DNA of 64,000 nucleotides from Tigriopus japonicus (lineage: Eukaryota > Arthropoda > Copepoda > Harpacticoida > Harpacticidae): assembly GCA_010645155.1 (NCBI GenBank), contig CM021319.1, positions 2,275,401 to 2,339,400 of the forward strand, written 5' to 3'. The translations under genes were made by a program, and so were the position numbers. Below, one piece after another: positions 51,842 to 62,515 of this stretch. Positions within the stretch are counted from its first letter, which is position 1. Each line of letters opens with the position of its first letter. The notes below the pieces were generated by a model, which was given only the letters and a program-made list of their open reading frames with translations, was not told where the DNA came from and ran no database searches.

Positions 51842-54324
51842 TTTTTATACAAAGGAGCACTGTGAGAACACTGTCGCCTACAAAATATTGTTTTCAATGC
51901 TCTGTTTAGAGTGACTTGCAGTCGGTGTTCATTGAGTTTTGTTAATAGGGACATCCAAGCTGTGCATGCGTATTGGATTACAGGTAGGATTAGTGCCTTC
52001 ACGAGAACTATCCTCGTTGGTAGTGGCAAACTAGCTTTTACTTCCTTCAGTAAAGCAATGATTGTATTCGTTTTGCGTACAATGCTTCTCACATGGCCAT
52101 CAAATTTCAGGGTGGAATCTACCACAACGCCTAAATATTTGGCCTCTTTCACCTCTGGCAGAGGTTGGCCCTTTACGCTGACACTTATTTGTTTAGCACC
52201 TCCGAAAGTCATCACACAAGTCTTTGTGGTATTGAGCGTGAGCTTATTTCTCTCAAACCAAGTTGAGACCTCGTTTATTATGTGACGTGCGTTGTTCTGG
52301 AGGTCCTGAAATGTTTTTCCTTTACCAATTATCACAGTGTCATCAGCATAAATTATGCATTCTCCAGCACAGTGTTCAGGGAGGTCATTGATAAAGATGG
52401 TGAAAAGCAAAGGTCCCAGTATGCTCCCTTGAGGAACTCCTTTCCCCAACAGTCCAATTGCACTGCTCTTGTGACCATCAATTTCCACTACTTGCTTCCG
52501 ATCCTTTAAGTAGCTTTCCAGTAGTTTGAGCGATGAACAGGTCATACCGTACTGTCTGAGCTTCCTCAATAGAAACTTGTGGTCCACGGAGTCAAAGGCT
52601 TTTGCCAGGTCACAAAATATAGCGCATGATTTCATTTTGCGTGATTTCACGCCTTGTATCCCAGTGATCAATGCCAAGATTGCTTGTTCAGTATTTCGGT
52701 GCTTCCGAAAACCATGTTGTGATTCGGAAAAGCGATCATGAAACTTGGCATACAATTGGGAGTGCAGCAACCTTTCAAAAACCTTGGACAAAACTGGCAA
52801 GAGAGAGATTGGACGATAAGAACCTGGGTCACTTTTCACCCCCTTTCCCTTGTACAACGGTAACACTCGAGCAACTTTCCAACTCTTTGGAGTAATCCCA
52901 CTACTGATTGCCTCATTGACAAGTAATGTCATTGGTTTGCATACTTCATACCTTACGTACTTCAAAATCTTGTTTGAGATCAAATCCAGTCCGAAACTTG
53001 TCTTGCTTTTAAGATTTTCCATTGCCAAGAGAACTTCCACTTCCGAGACTTTCCGAAATTCAATTGATCCAGTACTTGTTACATCCGGGGGTTCATTGTT
53101 CGCTTCGAACTTAACGTTGGATGCGATGTGCTTGAAATACTTGTTGAAAGACTCGGACCTCGCCTCGCCTTCACAAGAGCCGTCGGGAAAAAACATTTTA
53201 CTTGGAATGTCATTGGAAACTTTGCGATCCAAAGTTTCGCCTATCATCTGCCATTTTCTTTTGGTGGTTTCTGCTCCCATGATCTTCGCCTGTAACCATG
53301 ACGCTTTAGCCTTTTTGATTTCACGCGTCAAATTTCTTTGGAGGGCTCGATATTTCTCATGATTAGCCTCATTTTTCGTCTGCTTGAACTTTTTATACGC
53401 AGCTTCTTTTCTTAACCGTCTTCTCCTCAAGTCCTCCGTAAACCATTGGTTAAGAGCCCTCTTGGGTTTCCTCTTTTCATGGGATGCACAGTGGCGATGA
53501 ATGGATTCAGTTATCTTTTGGGTCAGCTCTTGCACCTTTTCATCTAGGGTTTTACTTGTAGAGTCCTGCCACCAACGCAACCAATTGCTTTGCTTCAATT
53601 CGATCCGAACCTTCTCAAGTTTTTCTGGAGTTTGTGTGAACTGAAATTGAGTTTGCGGTGGAAGGATGTTGCACGCCTTAAGCATTCTGATTTCAATTAG
53701 AGCATGGTCTGCGAAACCTCCACGTTCTTTGCATTGAAGCCTGCAATTTGAGTACGCAATATCAATCAAAGTGGAAGAATGAGGGGTGATCCTAGTCGGG
53801 AAATCCACGTACTGGTTCAGACCATTCCCCAACATCATGTTTTCCAACCGATCCCGAGCTGTGTTACTCGACAGAAAGTTGACATTCACATCCCCAATGA
53901 TCAATACGTCCCCACATTGGTTAGTAAACCATGTCTTTAGTTCCGTCAAAAAAACGTTCAAGGGACCATCCGGGGGGCGATACACATTCAATATTGTTGT
54001 TCCTTGCGTTCGGATAGCTTGAGTTTCTATTACACCCTCAATAAATGGCGATTCCAAATGCTCATAGTCGAGTCTTCTGTGTACCCACAGTCCGACACCA
54101 CCACCTCGACGTTTTTTCCTTTGTTTTGCCACTAAGGGATGAAATCCGATAACGGAATAATTCATAACCGACGAAAGTTTCCAAATTTCTTGAACGCATA
54201 CGATATGGAAGTGATTCGACTCAATAAACTCTTTCACTTGGACGTACTTTGGACTCAATGCTCTCACATTACATGACAATATAAGCAGTTCTCTCGCAGG
54301 GCCGCCGCTAATTTTCTCATTCAT
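51842..54324 (-). CDS. LINE ORF2: AP-like endonuclease and reverse transcriptase (open to the gap)
   Basis: From the ATG at 54324 the frame is open for 827 codons up to the gap. The N-terminal endonuclease shows SCNVRALSPK, VCVQEIW, NVYRPPDGP, LIIGDVNVNF, STLIDIAYSN and FADHALIEI. The reverse transcriptase follows: ARVLPLYKGKG, GSYRPISLLPVLSKVFERLL, QHGFRKHRNTEQAIL, FCDLAKAFDSVDH, GVPQGSILGPLLFTIFIND and the catalytic IIYADDT. RT continues into the thumb (NKLTLNTTKTCVMTFGG, VKEAKYLGVVVDSTLKFDGH). The catalytic Asp pairs are intact and no stop is seen, unlike every other LINE copy in the window. The clade looks like CR1/jockey; exact placement needs a tree. Confidence 0.9.
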
Positions 54325-54521
54325 TTAATTAAAATTGTCCCCCTATAATCTCTGCACCCGACGATATAAATCTGCATCACAGCTATGAGAAAAATGAAAT
54401 CGTGTGATCACATTTTGGATTAGATAGACGAAGTTACAGACTGTATGTTTACATATGGGATACAATCAAAAGCATGCTATAGTTCATTGAATGTGACGAG
54501 GAATATATTTGACATTTGATT

Positions 54522-55493
54522 CTATTGAATCGGCCATTTACTTTGAGGAAGCTCGCTGAATTCTCGTTCCCCACTCAGCTTAGTTTTCAACACAAGCTGA
54601 TCTCCTTGCCAAGCTACGCGAGTTTTGGTCCCATCTTTCCTTTGTCTGATTGCATAAGCCACTCCCTCAAGCAACATCGCTTTTTCTTTCAGATGGAATG
54701 GGTATTCTTGAGAATACCTTTCACCCTTCAGATCGGCGTTTTTCAAACCTTTCAAGAATTGAAACTTTTCTCCTATTGTTTGAAATCGAAGAAGTATAGG
54801 TCTCTTCACATTTGAATTGGAGTCTTGAGCCTTTTTTACAGCCATCCTTGAAGGCCGAATCCTCCGAACGAAGTCGATAGATTCACTCCTCAGGTCAGCA
54901 GCCTTTGCGACTGTTGAGACATATCGACGAAGAGACTCCAACGTTTCCATATCTTGTCCATTCTCCAAAATAGGCTGCAGGTTCCAAATGATAACTCCTC
55001 GTTTGGCCTCTTGGCAATCCTTATGGAATTTGTCGTTCTCCAAAACACGGACTCGCTCGCGAAGTTGAAGCACTTCACCTTTGAGGACAGAATTTTCTTC
55101 TTGAAGCTTTCCATACATGGCGCGGAAAACATTGAAAAATGTCCGCTGAAATTCTCCTTCTTTCATCTTGCCGTCCTTTTTGAGAACCTCCTCAATTTCG
55201 TCAAACAGATCAAGAACATGATCGCCACTTGCCTCCTCCCCACACCTCTCCACATAGTCCTCGTCTTGTTCGTACTCCTCGTCTTCACCAGAGCCGCAAT
55301 CTCCAATCAAATTGTCTCTGGTCTTTCTGTGGTCAACTCCATTTGTTGAGAGGGTTCCCCCTCGCCGAGTCTTTTTGGTTCCCTTCGGAGTTTCCGATGG
55401 CGGGGGCGAGTTGACACGCTTTCCAGATCCACCAGTTCCATCCGCACGAGATCCTTTCTCCTTGCCTATAGTAGTTATCTTATTTTTCGCCAT
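54522..55493 (-). CDS. LINE ORF1: coiled-coil RNA-binding protein
   Basis: 323 codons from the ATG at 55493. A basic Lys-rich N-terminus is followed by an acidic stretch (EDEEYEQDEDY), a coiled-coil-like leucine heptad region (KLQEENSVLKGEVLQLRERV), then an RRM-like block KRGVIIWNLQP and a C-terminal part with RPILLRFQTIGEKFQFLKGL. This is the layout of LINE ORF1 nucleic-acid chaperones. It ends 197 bp before ORF2 on the same strand. The frame is undamaged. It supports a recent insertion. Confidence 0.85.
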   Translation of the reverse strand: MAKNKITTIGKEKGSRADGTGGSGKRVNSPPPSETPKGTKKTRRGGTLSTNGVDHRKTRDNLIGDCGSGEDEEYEQDEDYVERCGEEASGDHVLDLFDEIEEVLKKDGKMKEGEFQRTFFNVFRAMYGKLQEENSVLKGEVLQLRERVRVLENDKFHKDCQEAKRGVIIWNLQPILENGQDMETLESLRRYVSTVAKAADLRSESIDFVRRIRPSRMAVKKAQDSNSNVKRPILLRFQTIGEKFQFLKGLKNADLKGERYSQEYPFHLKEKAMLLEGVAYAIRQRKDGTKTRVAWQGDQLVLKTKLSGEREFSELPQSKWPIQ

Positions 55494-56627
55494 TTCGATG
55501 TTCACTTAACTACGAAAGACTTCAGAATCAATCCACTCTTACACATCAACAAATCAGACTCGAAAAAAGCTGAGAGCAACCCCTCGTCAGTTGTCTAATG
55601 AGCGATCAACGCAATCTCGAAACTTTTGACAAGTTGTTCTTCGTGAATCTGACCATATGGTTCTGATTAGCTTATATTGCGGTGTTCTCTGACCTTAATA
55701 GGTTATGAAGAAGGCTAGTCCCATGTCCCTGGGTTATCGTGTACCTCGAAAATCATTTCCAAAATCGAGAGATTTCACACGCACATTAAACACAGCTGAC
55801 AGCACAGATTTGGCTTTAACATGCGAACTTTTAGGTGAAATTCCCTCATTATAAGAGCTTGTTTTTATTTTTTTGCTTCCTTTTTTTTGTTGTCTTGGAT
55901 TTTTTGACTTTCAAACTCTAAAAATTTCACTAAATTAAATACATGCCATAACGCTAAAAAAAGGAACAAAAAGCGCCTCATCTTCTCTTTTGACATTTCG
56001 ACGCTTGCTGGGGTGGAGACATTAAAATATTATTGTAATCCACTAGATTACTTACCTCTACCCATCATTAGGTTTTGCTCGAAACTTAAAACTGATAAAT
56101 ATGAAGCATTAGCTAGAAACCACGACTTTTTTCGTAAAAATGCACCGCTCCTTTGAAACCGCCATCGAAGGAAATAATAACCTCAAAACATAATTTGCAA
56201 ACAAACTTCATTAACAACATAAAAAAGTTAATAATAGCATTTGTAATTCAGCAACAAGTGTACCCAGAAATATTGTGCATCAAAAGAAAGTGGTTTAAAA
56301 ACCCGAAATTTACAAAAATCAATTAGCAAATTGATGGTTGACTGCGATTATATTCGACAATTGTTGTTCTATTTGAAAAGCAGCGAGCGTGTTTGATCTT
56401 ATTAATAAAAGTCGTTGTTCCTTGAACAAAAACAGTTTTTATTTATTTAAAACTTTCCAGTTTTTAAAAAGGTGTAGGTAGTTGTTTTTTTTGGCACAAT
56501 GAACATGAGGAGTTTTCCTTTCTCACGCGACTTTGCTTGTGTCCCCATGTTACCAAAAATTCATGCTTTGATTTATAGCTTAAACTAGTGCACTAACTTG
56601 AACAGTGTGACAATCTAAGGTTATGAC
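55494..56627. other. LINE 5' UTR and intergenic DNA
   Basis: The first few hundred bases probably contain the LINE 5' UTR; its exact start and target duplication were not found. The rest is A/T-rich with no gene seen. Confidence 0.4.
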
Positions 56628-57014
56628 CAGGGTTACAAATTATGGATGTAAAATACATTTTACAATGTAATTACCAAAATCTGCGGTTTTTGTCCAAAAT
56701 TACGTAAACTCTAACGAAATTTGGGAAAATTGCCTGTTTTAATGAAAATGATAAAAAATATTGTTTGATTTTACGTCAAAGCCAAGATAAAGAAGCAAGA
56801 ATATCCAGTGTATTGCATTTGTTACTAATTATATTTAGTTTATCGTAAGGCCTGGTTTGTAAATGGCATTTTACATTGTAGTTACAAAAATGTCCAATTT
56901 TTGTGTAAAACTACAAAAATTGTAAAACGCCTGTTCCTGTTACATTATTTCTCAAAAAAACTACCAAAAATAATACAATTTTTGGCGATTTTTTTACATA
57001 AATTTGGGGCCCTG
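56628..57014. mobile_element. hAT-type MITE, 387 bp, 8-bp target duplication GTTATGAC
   Basis: The ends CAGGGTTACAAATT...AATTTGGGGCCCTG are inverted repeats with minor mismatches. GTTATGAC flanks both sides (56620-56627 and 57015-57022). The interior repeats TTTTACATTGTA/TTTTACAATGTAATTAC words at both sides. No protein is encoded. Confidence 0.82.
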
Positions 57015-57457
57015 GTTATGACTTCTCACTTTGCAAGAGACACATGGTGTTCTTTTTGAGAGGTAATTCCATCTTTTCCAATATTTCTGTGCTTGGGTGA
57101 TAAAATAGGCATATATCTGGATATCAGTCAAAATTTCAAACTTCTAGGAACAAGGATCATTGTTGAGTTATCGTTGATGCTTCGCCGTAAGTGGTTTTAC
57201 AATTCTGCATTAAAAAAACTCAACATTCTTTAAAACTTGCATAAGGAAGTTTTTCAGAGCTCTTCTTGAAGACTATTTTTATTTTGCTCTGGAAAGACAC
57301 CACTAGTTACGAACTAAAATTGTGTAGAATCCCTCGTTTGTTTTATATTTGTATGTCGGAAAAAGAATAAAACTTAAACATTTTTTAGGATTCATTTCGC
57401 TATAAAAGAAACTTGTAGCTGGAGACATTGTCCTTTTGCTCCATGGGTCAGTCCTCG
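57015..57457. other. 3' flank of hexokinase
   Basis: About 440 bp of A/T-rich sequence. An AAGAATAAAACTT string near 57363 is on the plus strand and so is not the hexokinase signal. Nothing else is recognised. Confidence 0.35.
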
Positions 57458-59316
57458 TTAAATACCAAGTCTCCTAGCGATGGCCGCAATAAGACCCGCA
57501 CCTTTGCCACTGCCATCGTCACTCAAAAACGACTCCCCCTTCCATTCGGGGTAATATTTACGGATGAAATACTCCATACGAGCTTTCAGGGTGGGATGGC
57601 ATTTATAGAGGGATCCCGTCACAGCGATGTGTCCCTCTTGGGTTCTCATTCGTCGCAAGAATACGGCCATGGGTATGCCCACGAGTAGAGCTGCTCGTTC
57701 GGAGATGACCACACAGATATGTTGAACAATCAGTGCATCATCTGGAGAGCAATTGGCAGAGAACTTCTTCAACACATTGATTGTTCTCTCCGTTGATTGG
57801 TTCAGATTATCCTCCACCACTTCGGTCAGCATTGTCGAAGGAAATGCGTCCTTGATCAAAAGTCCCTCCACATCTTGGCATGGAAACAAAAGTCGCTCTT
57901 TGTTCATGCCCACCATGACAATCCGGGCAAGTTCTCCAATGTACTTTCCGGCAAAATATTTTTCGTACGTGAAGCTTTGAGGCAAAAGTGAGGAAACGTC
58001 GATGGCTTTATCAAATTGGGTCTTGATAAAATCGAGGCAACCATTGTCCCCAAATGCACCAAATTCTGCAACAGGAAAGCGTGAAATTTCCTCAAGGCAG
58101 GTTATGATAACAACGCCAAATCAGGATTTTTTGCTTGGGTAAAATGTACGGCATTGTCGGAAATTATTTTTCGATTGATCATCATTCATCAGGAATGTAG
58201 ATTTCAGAGTCTCAATTGATATGTTTTTTTTCATGCATTTGCAAAGTAATTTTATTTGGAATTTTCTTAATGAAATTAAGTTAAAAGACCTCATTTCTGA
58301 CGAACTTAAGAAAACGAGACCAAAAATGATTTGCACTGGAAAACAAGCGAGGCTAAAAATTTGTGACCCCCCCCCCAAAAAAATGCATTCGACCACATAA
58401 AAAATAAAAATAAACCGTGTCAATATTCAAGTTATTTGGTTTCTCTCAAGTCTATCTGCAATTTATAAGGCTCAACAGACTTACATTTTTTGACAGAAAT
58501 CTGCACCTCTGCATATCACAGTCTAAACTAACCTGGATCGATGATGACATTTTTGCAGTCGTATTTGCCTCCATGCCAACGCAACACATTTTCGGAGCGC
58601 TCAAAATATGCTCCATTACATCCGGTGCCAAGAATCAAGCCAATGCATGTGTTGGGCCGATCGTAGGCTCCTTTGACCAGGGTTCCCGTGGTATCATTGA
58701 GGATAGCAACGACCTCGATGGTAAGATTCTTTTGATTGTCGGGCTTGACCTTGGCCAAGGAATGGTTCAGTAGACCCACCACATCTTTGCCAACGACACC
58801 GGGGCAGTTAAAGGACTTGGTCCAAGAGACTAGGACCCCTTGGTTCAAGGCCGTTTGCGTCATCGGAAACGAAAAGGTGAAGCCTAGGGGCAATGATTGG
58901 CAAGAATCGCCCAAAGCTAGCTTGTCGGTGAAGTCATAGATACAAACGGCTAAGAAGTCGAAAAGATCTTCCCCCGGGCCTAAACGCTTCTCTTCTGGCA
59001 CCTGATAGTACTGGACTTCTTCGCGAACAATCTTGCCCGCTTTCATTTCTAACAAGATCACTCTGAAATTTGTCCCTCCCAGATCAAGGGCCAAAAATTG
59101 GCCTTCCTCTGTGCCATTGATCAAATCGGGAACGTAGGTGTTTTCCATTTGAAGTGAGGAGCCCTCCAATCCATTCTTCATGCCCGTTTCTAATTCCGTC
59201 TCGAAAACCTCGAGAACCCGATCTGATCGCTGATCGTCCAAAATGAAATCCGATAAAAAGGTGCTCACACGTTGACTTAGGATATTGTCCGTCAGCTTCA
59301 GTGTTGGAACCTCCAT
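57458..59316 (-). CDS. HK: hexokinase
   Basis: Two coding exons, 59316-58533 and 58065-57458, join in phase (GATCCAG|GTTAGT ... TTGCAG|AATTT) to 463 residues, normal for an invertebrate 50-kDa hexokinase. It phosphorylates glucose and other hexoses with ATP, the first step of glycolysis. Visible landmarks are the phosphate-1 loop LALDLGGTNFRV (76-87) and the sugar-binding signature LGFTFSFPMTQTALNQG (144-160) with SWTKSF (164-169). The catalytic base D208 lies in LNDTTGTL, and ILGTGCNGAY follows at 228-237. Exon 2 gives EFGAFGDNGCLDF and the adenosine-side DDGSGKGAGLIAA near the C-terminus. A CTCCAG acceptor just upstream of the ATG suggests a non-coding first exon. No mitochondrial-binding or transmembrane start is seen. 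It begins about 120 bp beyond the stop of the next gene upstream. Confidence 0.96.
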
Positions 59317-59403
59317 CTTGAATGGATTCAATCTGGAGACAGAAGGAAAATCAACTCAGTATGGAGAAAAGTGGAACCTGTTTTTGTAAATATTGCAGGT
59401 TTT

Positions 59404-59409
59404 TTTATT
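59404..59409 (-). terminator. polyadenylation signal of the MPND-like gene (AATAAA on the minus strand)
   Basis: TTTATT on the plus strand lies 27 bp past the stop codon at 59437. It is about 90 bp from the hexokinase start codon. Confidence 0.55.
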
Positions 59410-59436
59410 GTGTGATTGTGTACATTTTCTTTGGAC

Positions 59437-61107
59437 TCATTTCCCATTCGAGGAAATGTGCATAGCTTTCGATCCCGCTTGGAGTGCTTGCTCTTCATCG
59501 TCATCAATTTCTTCTTCCTCTTCGTCGTCATCATCGTCGTCGTCGTCATCATCATCATCATCGCCTTCTTGACTGTCATCGTCGTGATGCTGCTGACTCT
59601 CATTGAGATTCAATCGCTTATTAAATCCATTAAGGTGTGGAATGGGATTCGGGTCCTCTCGTAATTCTTTTCCCGTTAGCTTGCGGTAGATGTAGGGCCA
59701 AAGCAGACCTTGCTGATCCAGGGGAGCTTTCCGTTTAATACTGTCGCCGAGGCTTTCCAAGAGACTTCGGCTCTCGAGACCTAAACTTGGATCTCGAAGA
59801 ATCAGATCTTGTCTTTGTTCTAGGATGCGGTCAATCTGATTCAACGCGTCCTGGGATAAGCATGGATCCACCACACACGTGTAGGCCATCATCATGGGTT
59901 TCCCATAATCATAGGCGTTAGTTTCTAGTGGCGGCACAACCCAATAGGCCAAGCAATCGGATTTGGCGGCCGAGAGGTTCAACCCCAAAGGTTTGAAAAT
60001 CATCCCAATACAAGGCGAATAAGTGGCGTCATTGGCGCCCAATAACTTGACTTGGTGGGCTAATTGAGCTTCGACATCGCGGAGCGTGGGCAGAGGTTTG
60101 GGTAGGTTGGAAGGACAACTTTTGTACCACCCAACCAAAACTAAATGCTTGCTGTAAATGGCATTGTAAATGTCGAACTCGACCTTGGCACTCTTATCGG
60201 GCTCGGCGTTGGTGTCACCGATACCCAAACACGGGAAGGCATGCGTGATAGCGAGATTGTGAGCATTGATGTCCCATTGTCCGGCCAAATAGCCGCAGGT
60301 CGAGGCCACAGGGTGACATTGAGCGTGGAGCTCAATAATGAGCAAGGCCGAGGCCGATACGGACACGTTAAAGGGTTGAACGCGCGATTTGTCGGTGAAG
60401 GGATCGGTTTCTACGTAGATATCGAGGTCATCCGACGGCTGTTTCTCGCCCAATTGCGAATGTCGAATGATGGGCGCCAATCCCGCGCCCAAATCCTTCT
60501 CGAGCTGTTGGCAGCCTCGTCGGAGGTCTTCGGCCAATTGAGCCTCCTGAGTGGCCAGCCGTTGGGCCTCTTCCGCATCGCGTTGAGCCTTCAGTTTGGT
60601 CCATTGGCTCTTAAAATGGTCCATCTTTCGACCTTTGTACTTGACACTGGCCCAACCGCAACCGGATTTCTTGGCCGGGTTGACGATTTTCTTGCAATAA
60701 ATGGCCCAAGCCGACGGGTTATTAAACACGAGACCCGTCTCTTGGGAGCGAATCTTGCCCACGGGCATCAGGTCGCCCTTGAATGTCTGTCCCAAGTACT
60801 CAATGGCCATGACCCCTTCGCCAGCTTCGATGATGCCTTCCTGGAGCAAAATACCTAAAGTGAGCTTGCCGGAGCGGCCATCGTCGAATTCACCAATGCT
60901 GTCGTCGTCGTTTTGATTGGTGTGCGGGTTGGAGGGAGCCTCAGATTCGGCGGTGCTAGGGGCGGTGCCTGGCGTGGGGGGCGTATCTTCGCTCTCGGAG
61001 GAAGAGGATCCGGGCATGGACACTTTGGGGATGTTCAGGATGGCGCCGGAGGAAGGTTGGCCGGAACCGCTTCCATTCTCACCTTCGCTGACCGGATCGT
61101 CACTCAT
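59437..61107 (-). CDS. MPND: MPND-like protein (RAMA and MPN domains, JAMM residues lost)
   Basis: A single exon of 556 codons from the ATG at 61107. The Ser/Glu-rich N-terminus (1-75) is followed by a RAMA-type domain at about 77-165 (KLTLGILLQEGIIEAGEGVM, GLVFNNPSAWAIYCKKIVNP, GWASVKYKGRKMDHFK). RAMA domains in MPND relatives are thought to read modified DNA. A Gln/Glu-rich helical linker leads to an MPN domain at about 245-400 (ASALLIIELHAQCHPVASTCGYLAG, LVLVGWYKSCPSNLPKPLPTLRDVEAQ). In active JAMM enzymes the corresponding stretch is GWYHSHP; here it is GWYKSCP (K329, C331). The two zinc-binding histidines are gone while D344 remains. The C-terminus has a 15-residue Asp run and an acidic tail. 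A polyA signal follows closely. It is most likely a chromatin-associated, catalytically inactive MPN protein. Confidence 0.88.
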   Translation of the reverse strand: MSDDPVSEGENGSGSGQPSSGAILNIPKVSMPGSSSSESEDTPPTPGTAPSTAESEAPSNPHTNQNDDDSIGEFDDGRSGKLTLGILLQEGIIEAGEGVMAIEYLGQTFKGDLMPVGKIRSQETGLVFNNPSAWAIYCKKIVNPAKKSGCGWASVKYKGRKMDHFKSQWTKLKAQRDAEEAQRLATQEAQLAEDLRRGCQQLEKDLGAGLAPIIRHSQLGEKQPSDDLDIYVETDPFTDKSRVQPFNVSVSASALLIIELHAQCHPVASTCGYLAGQWDINAHNLAITHAFPCLGIGDTNAEPDKSAKVEFDIYNAIYSKHLVLVGWYKSCPSNLPKPLPTLRDVEAQLAHQVKLLGANDATYSPCIGMIFKPLGLNLSAAKSDCLAYWVVPPLETNAYDYGKPMMMAYTCVVDPCLSQDALNQIDRILEQRQDLILRDPSLGLESRSLLESLGDSIKRKAPLDQQGLLWPYIYRKLTGKELREDPNPIPHLNGFNKRLNLNESQQHHDDDSQEGDDDDDDDDDDDDDEEEEEIDDDEEQALQAGSKAMHISSNGK

Positions 61108-62515
61108 CTTGACAGATGTGATGATTTGATGGCGGTTTCAGAGATGGTCGGTGATTATACCTCCAAAGGGCCCGATCCTGGTGAGAGTGTTTGGGTGGAG
61201 AACCGCGAGATGGTTTGGGATGGTTGACGGATGATGGAAAAGATGCAAACCAAGCCTGCGAGCTAACTTACGGCAAAGACGGCTTGGGCTGATATAATAT
61301 ATCTAAAGACTCACAACCTTGCCATGACATCTGTTGGTTGAAATTGTTAAAAGTGACTCTGTGCGCAGATATGCCTGAAGTATAGAAAGTGCATCTGCTT
61401 GTTCACTCTCGGCTCAATTTTTGTTGCAAGTCTGACCCTAATTCATAAACCAACAACTCAGTGGCGTTTCCTAGGGACCTCTAATCTCTGAACTAAATGA
61501 ATCAGAAGAGTCGATTCTTTCTCAAATGTCATTAAGTAATCTAGAAGAATCTCAACTCTTTCAAGCCAGACATCTCCAGTCGACCATTGTGAGCCCAACT
61601 CCGAGCAAAACAGAGAAGAAAGGAGCTGACCGGCAGCAACAGCCACATTAAAGCCAAAGTACGTAGAGAACAGAGGAGGGGAGAAAACCTGTTTTCCTCA
61701 ATGGGAAGAAATTCTCAAATGCAACGGGATAGTACATTTCATAACGGACTGCGCTCTTGGTGTCAACGACGACAACAACCATGAGTGACAAAGTTTGAAT
61801 CCACTGGCAACAGATGCCACGGCAGTTGTGTGTATCTGGTCGCTTCGCGACTTATATCTGTGCTTACGGAAAGCGAGCGACTAGACTAATTTGCACACAG
61901 GCGGAGAGCGCCATCTGTTGACGGCTTCGGCGGGTTGATTTGGGTTCGTATTGGGGTCGAAGGACCCATTGGTAAACCAAACGAGCTGGATGGAAGGAAC
62001 ATTTCTGGCCAATAAACTTTGCATTTTGGGACTAGACACCACAAATCAAAGAGCACGTCCAATGACAAATATAGTGAACAAACGCCCTGTGTTTGACAAT
62101 ATCTTTGAAAATGGTGTCTCCTCCTTCAAGAAAAAGCTAGGCTCGTTTGAGACTTTGTTCAAATTTTAGAGATCTACCGAAAATTTACGTATGTTGGTAC
62201 TGCAGTACCATTAAAACATTACAGAACTTTATAAGAGGATCTGATATTGAAGCCATGACATTTCAATGTACTAGTTAAAACAGTGAAGCGAAGCACACAG
62301 ATATATTCTAGCCAAAAAGCCACAACTTCTGTTCATATGTTCTATTATTTATTTCAACAATTAAAACCATTCAGTTTGACTGGATCTCGAGTGGATGAGG
62401 GCTGAGACTGCCTCGGCCACTTTCTCCCATCAGCCATTAACAACACGGGCTGATGAAGTGGCTTCGTGGACTGATACGAAATGGCGGTACACACCTAACA
62501 CCAACTTTATCGGTC
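61108..62515. other. intergenic, no gene seen
   Basis: Upstream region of the MPND-like gene and 3' flank of the J-domain gene. Frames are below 80 codons and lack domains. A GTCGCTTCGCGAC palindrome lies near 61838. Confidence 0.4.

Noticed and set aside
60145..60858. 237-codon open frame on the plus strand
   Set aside because: It is the antisense of the MPND-like coding exon, has no domain, and reflects the codon bias of the real gene.
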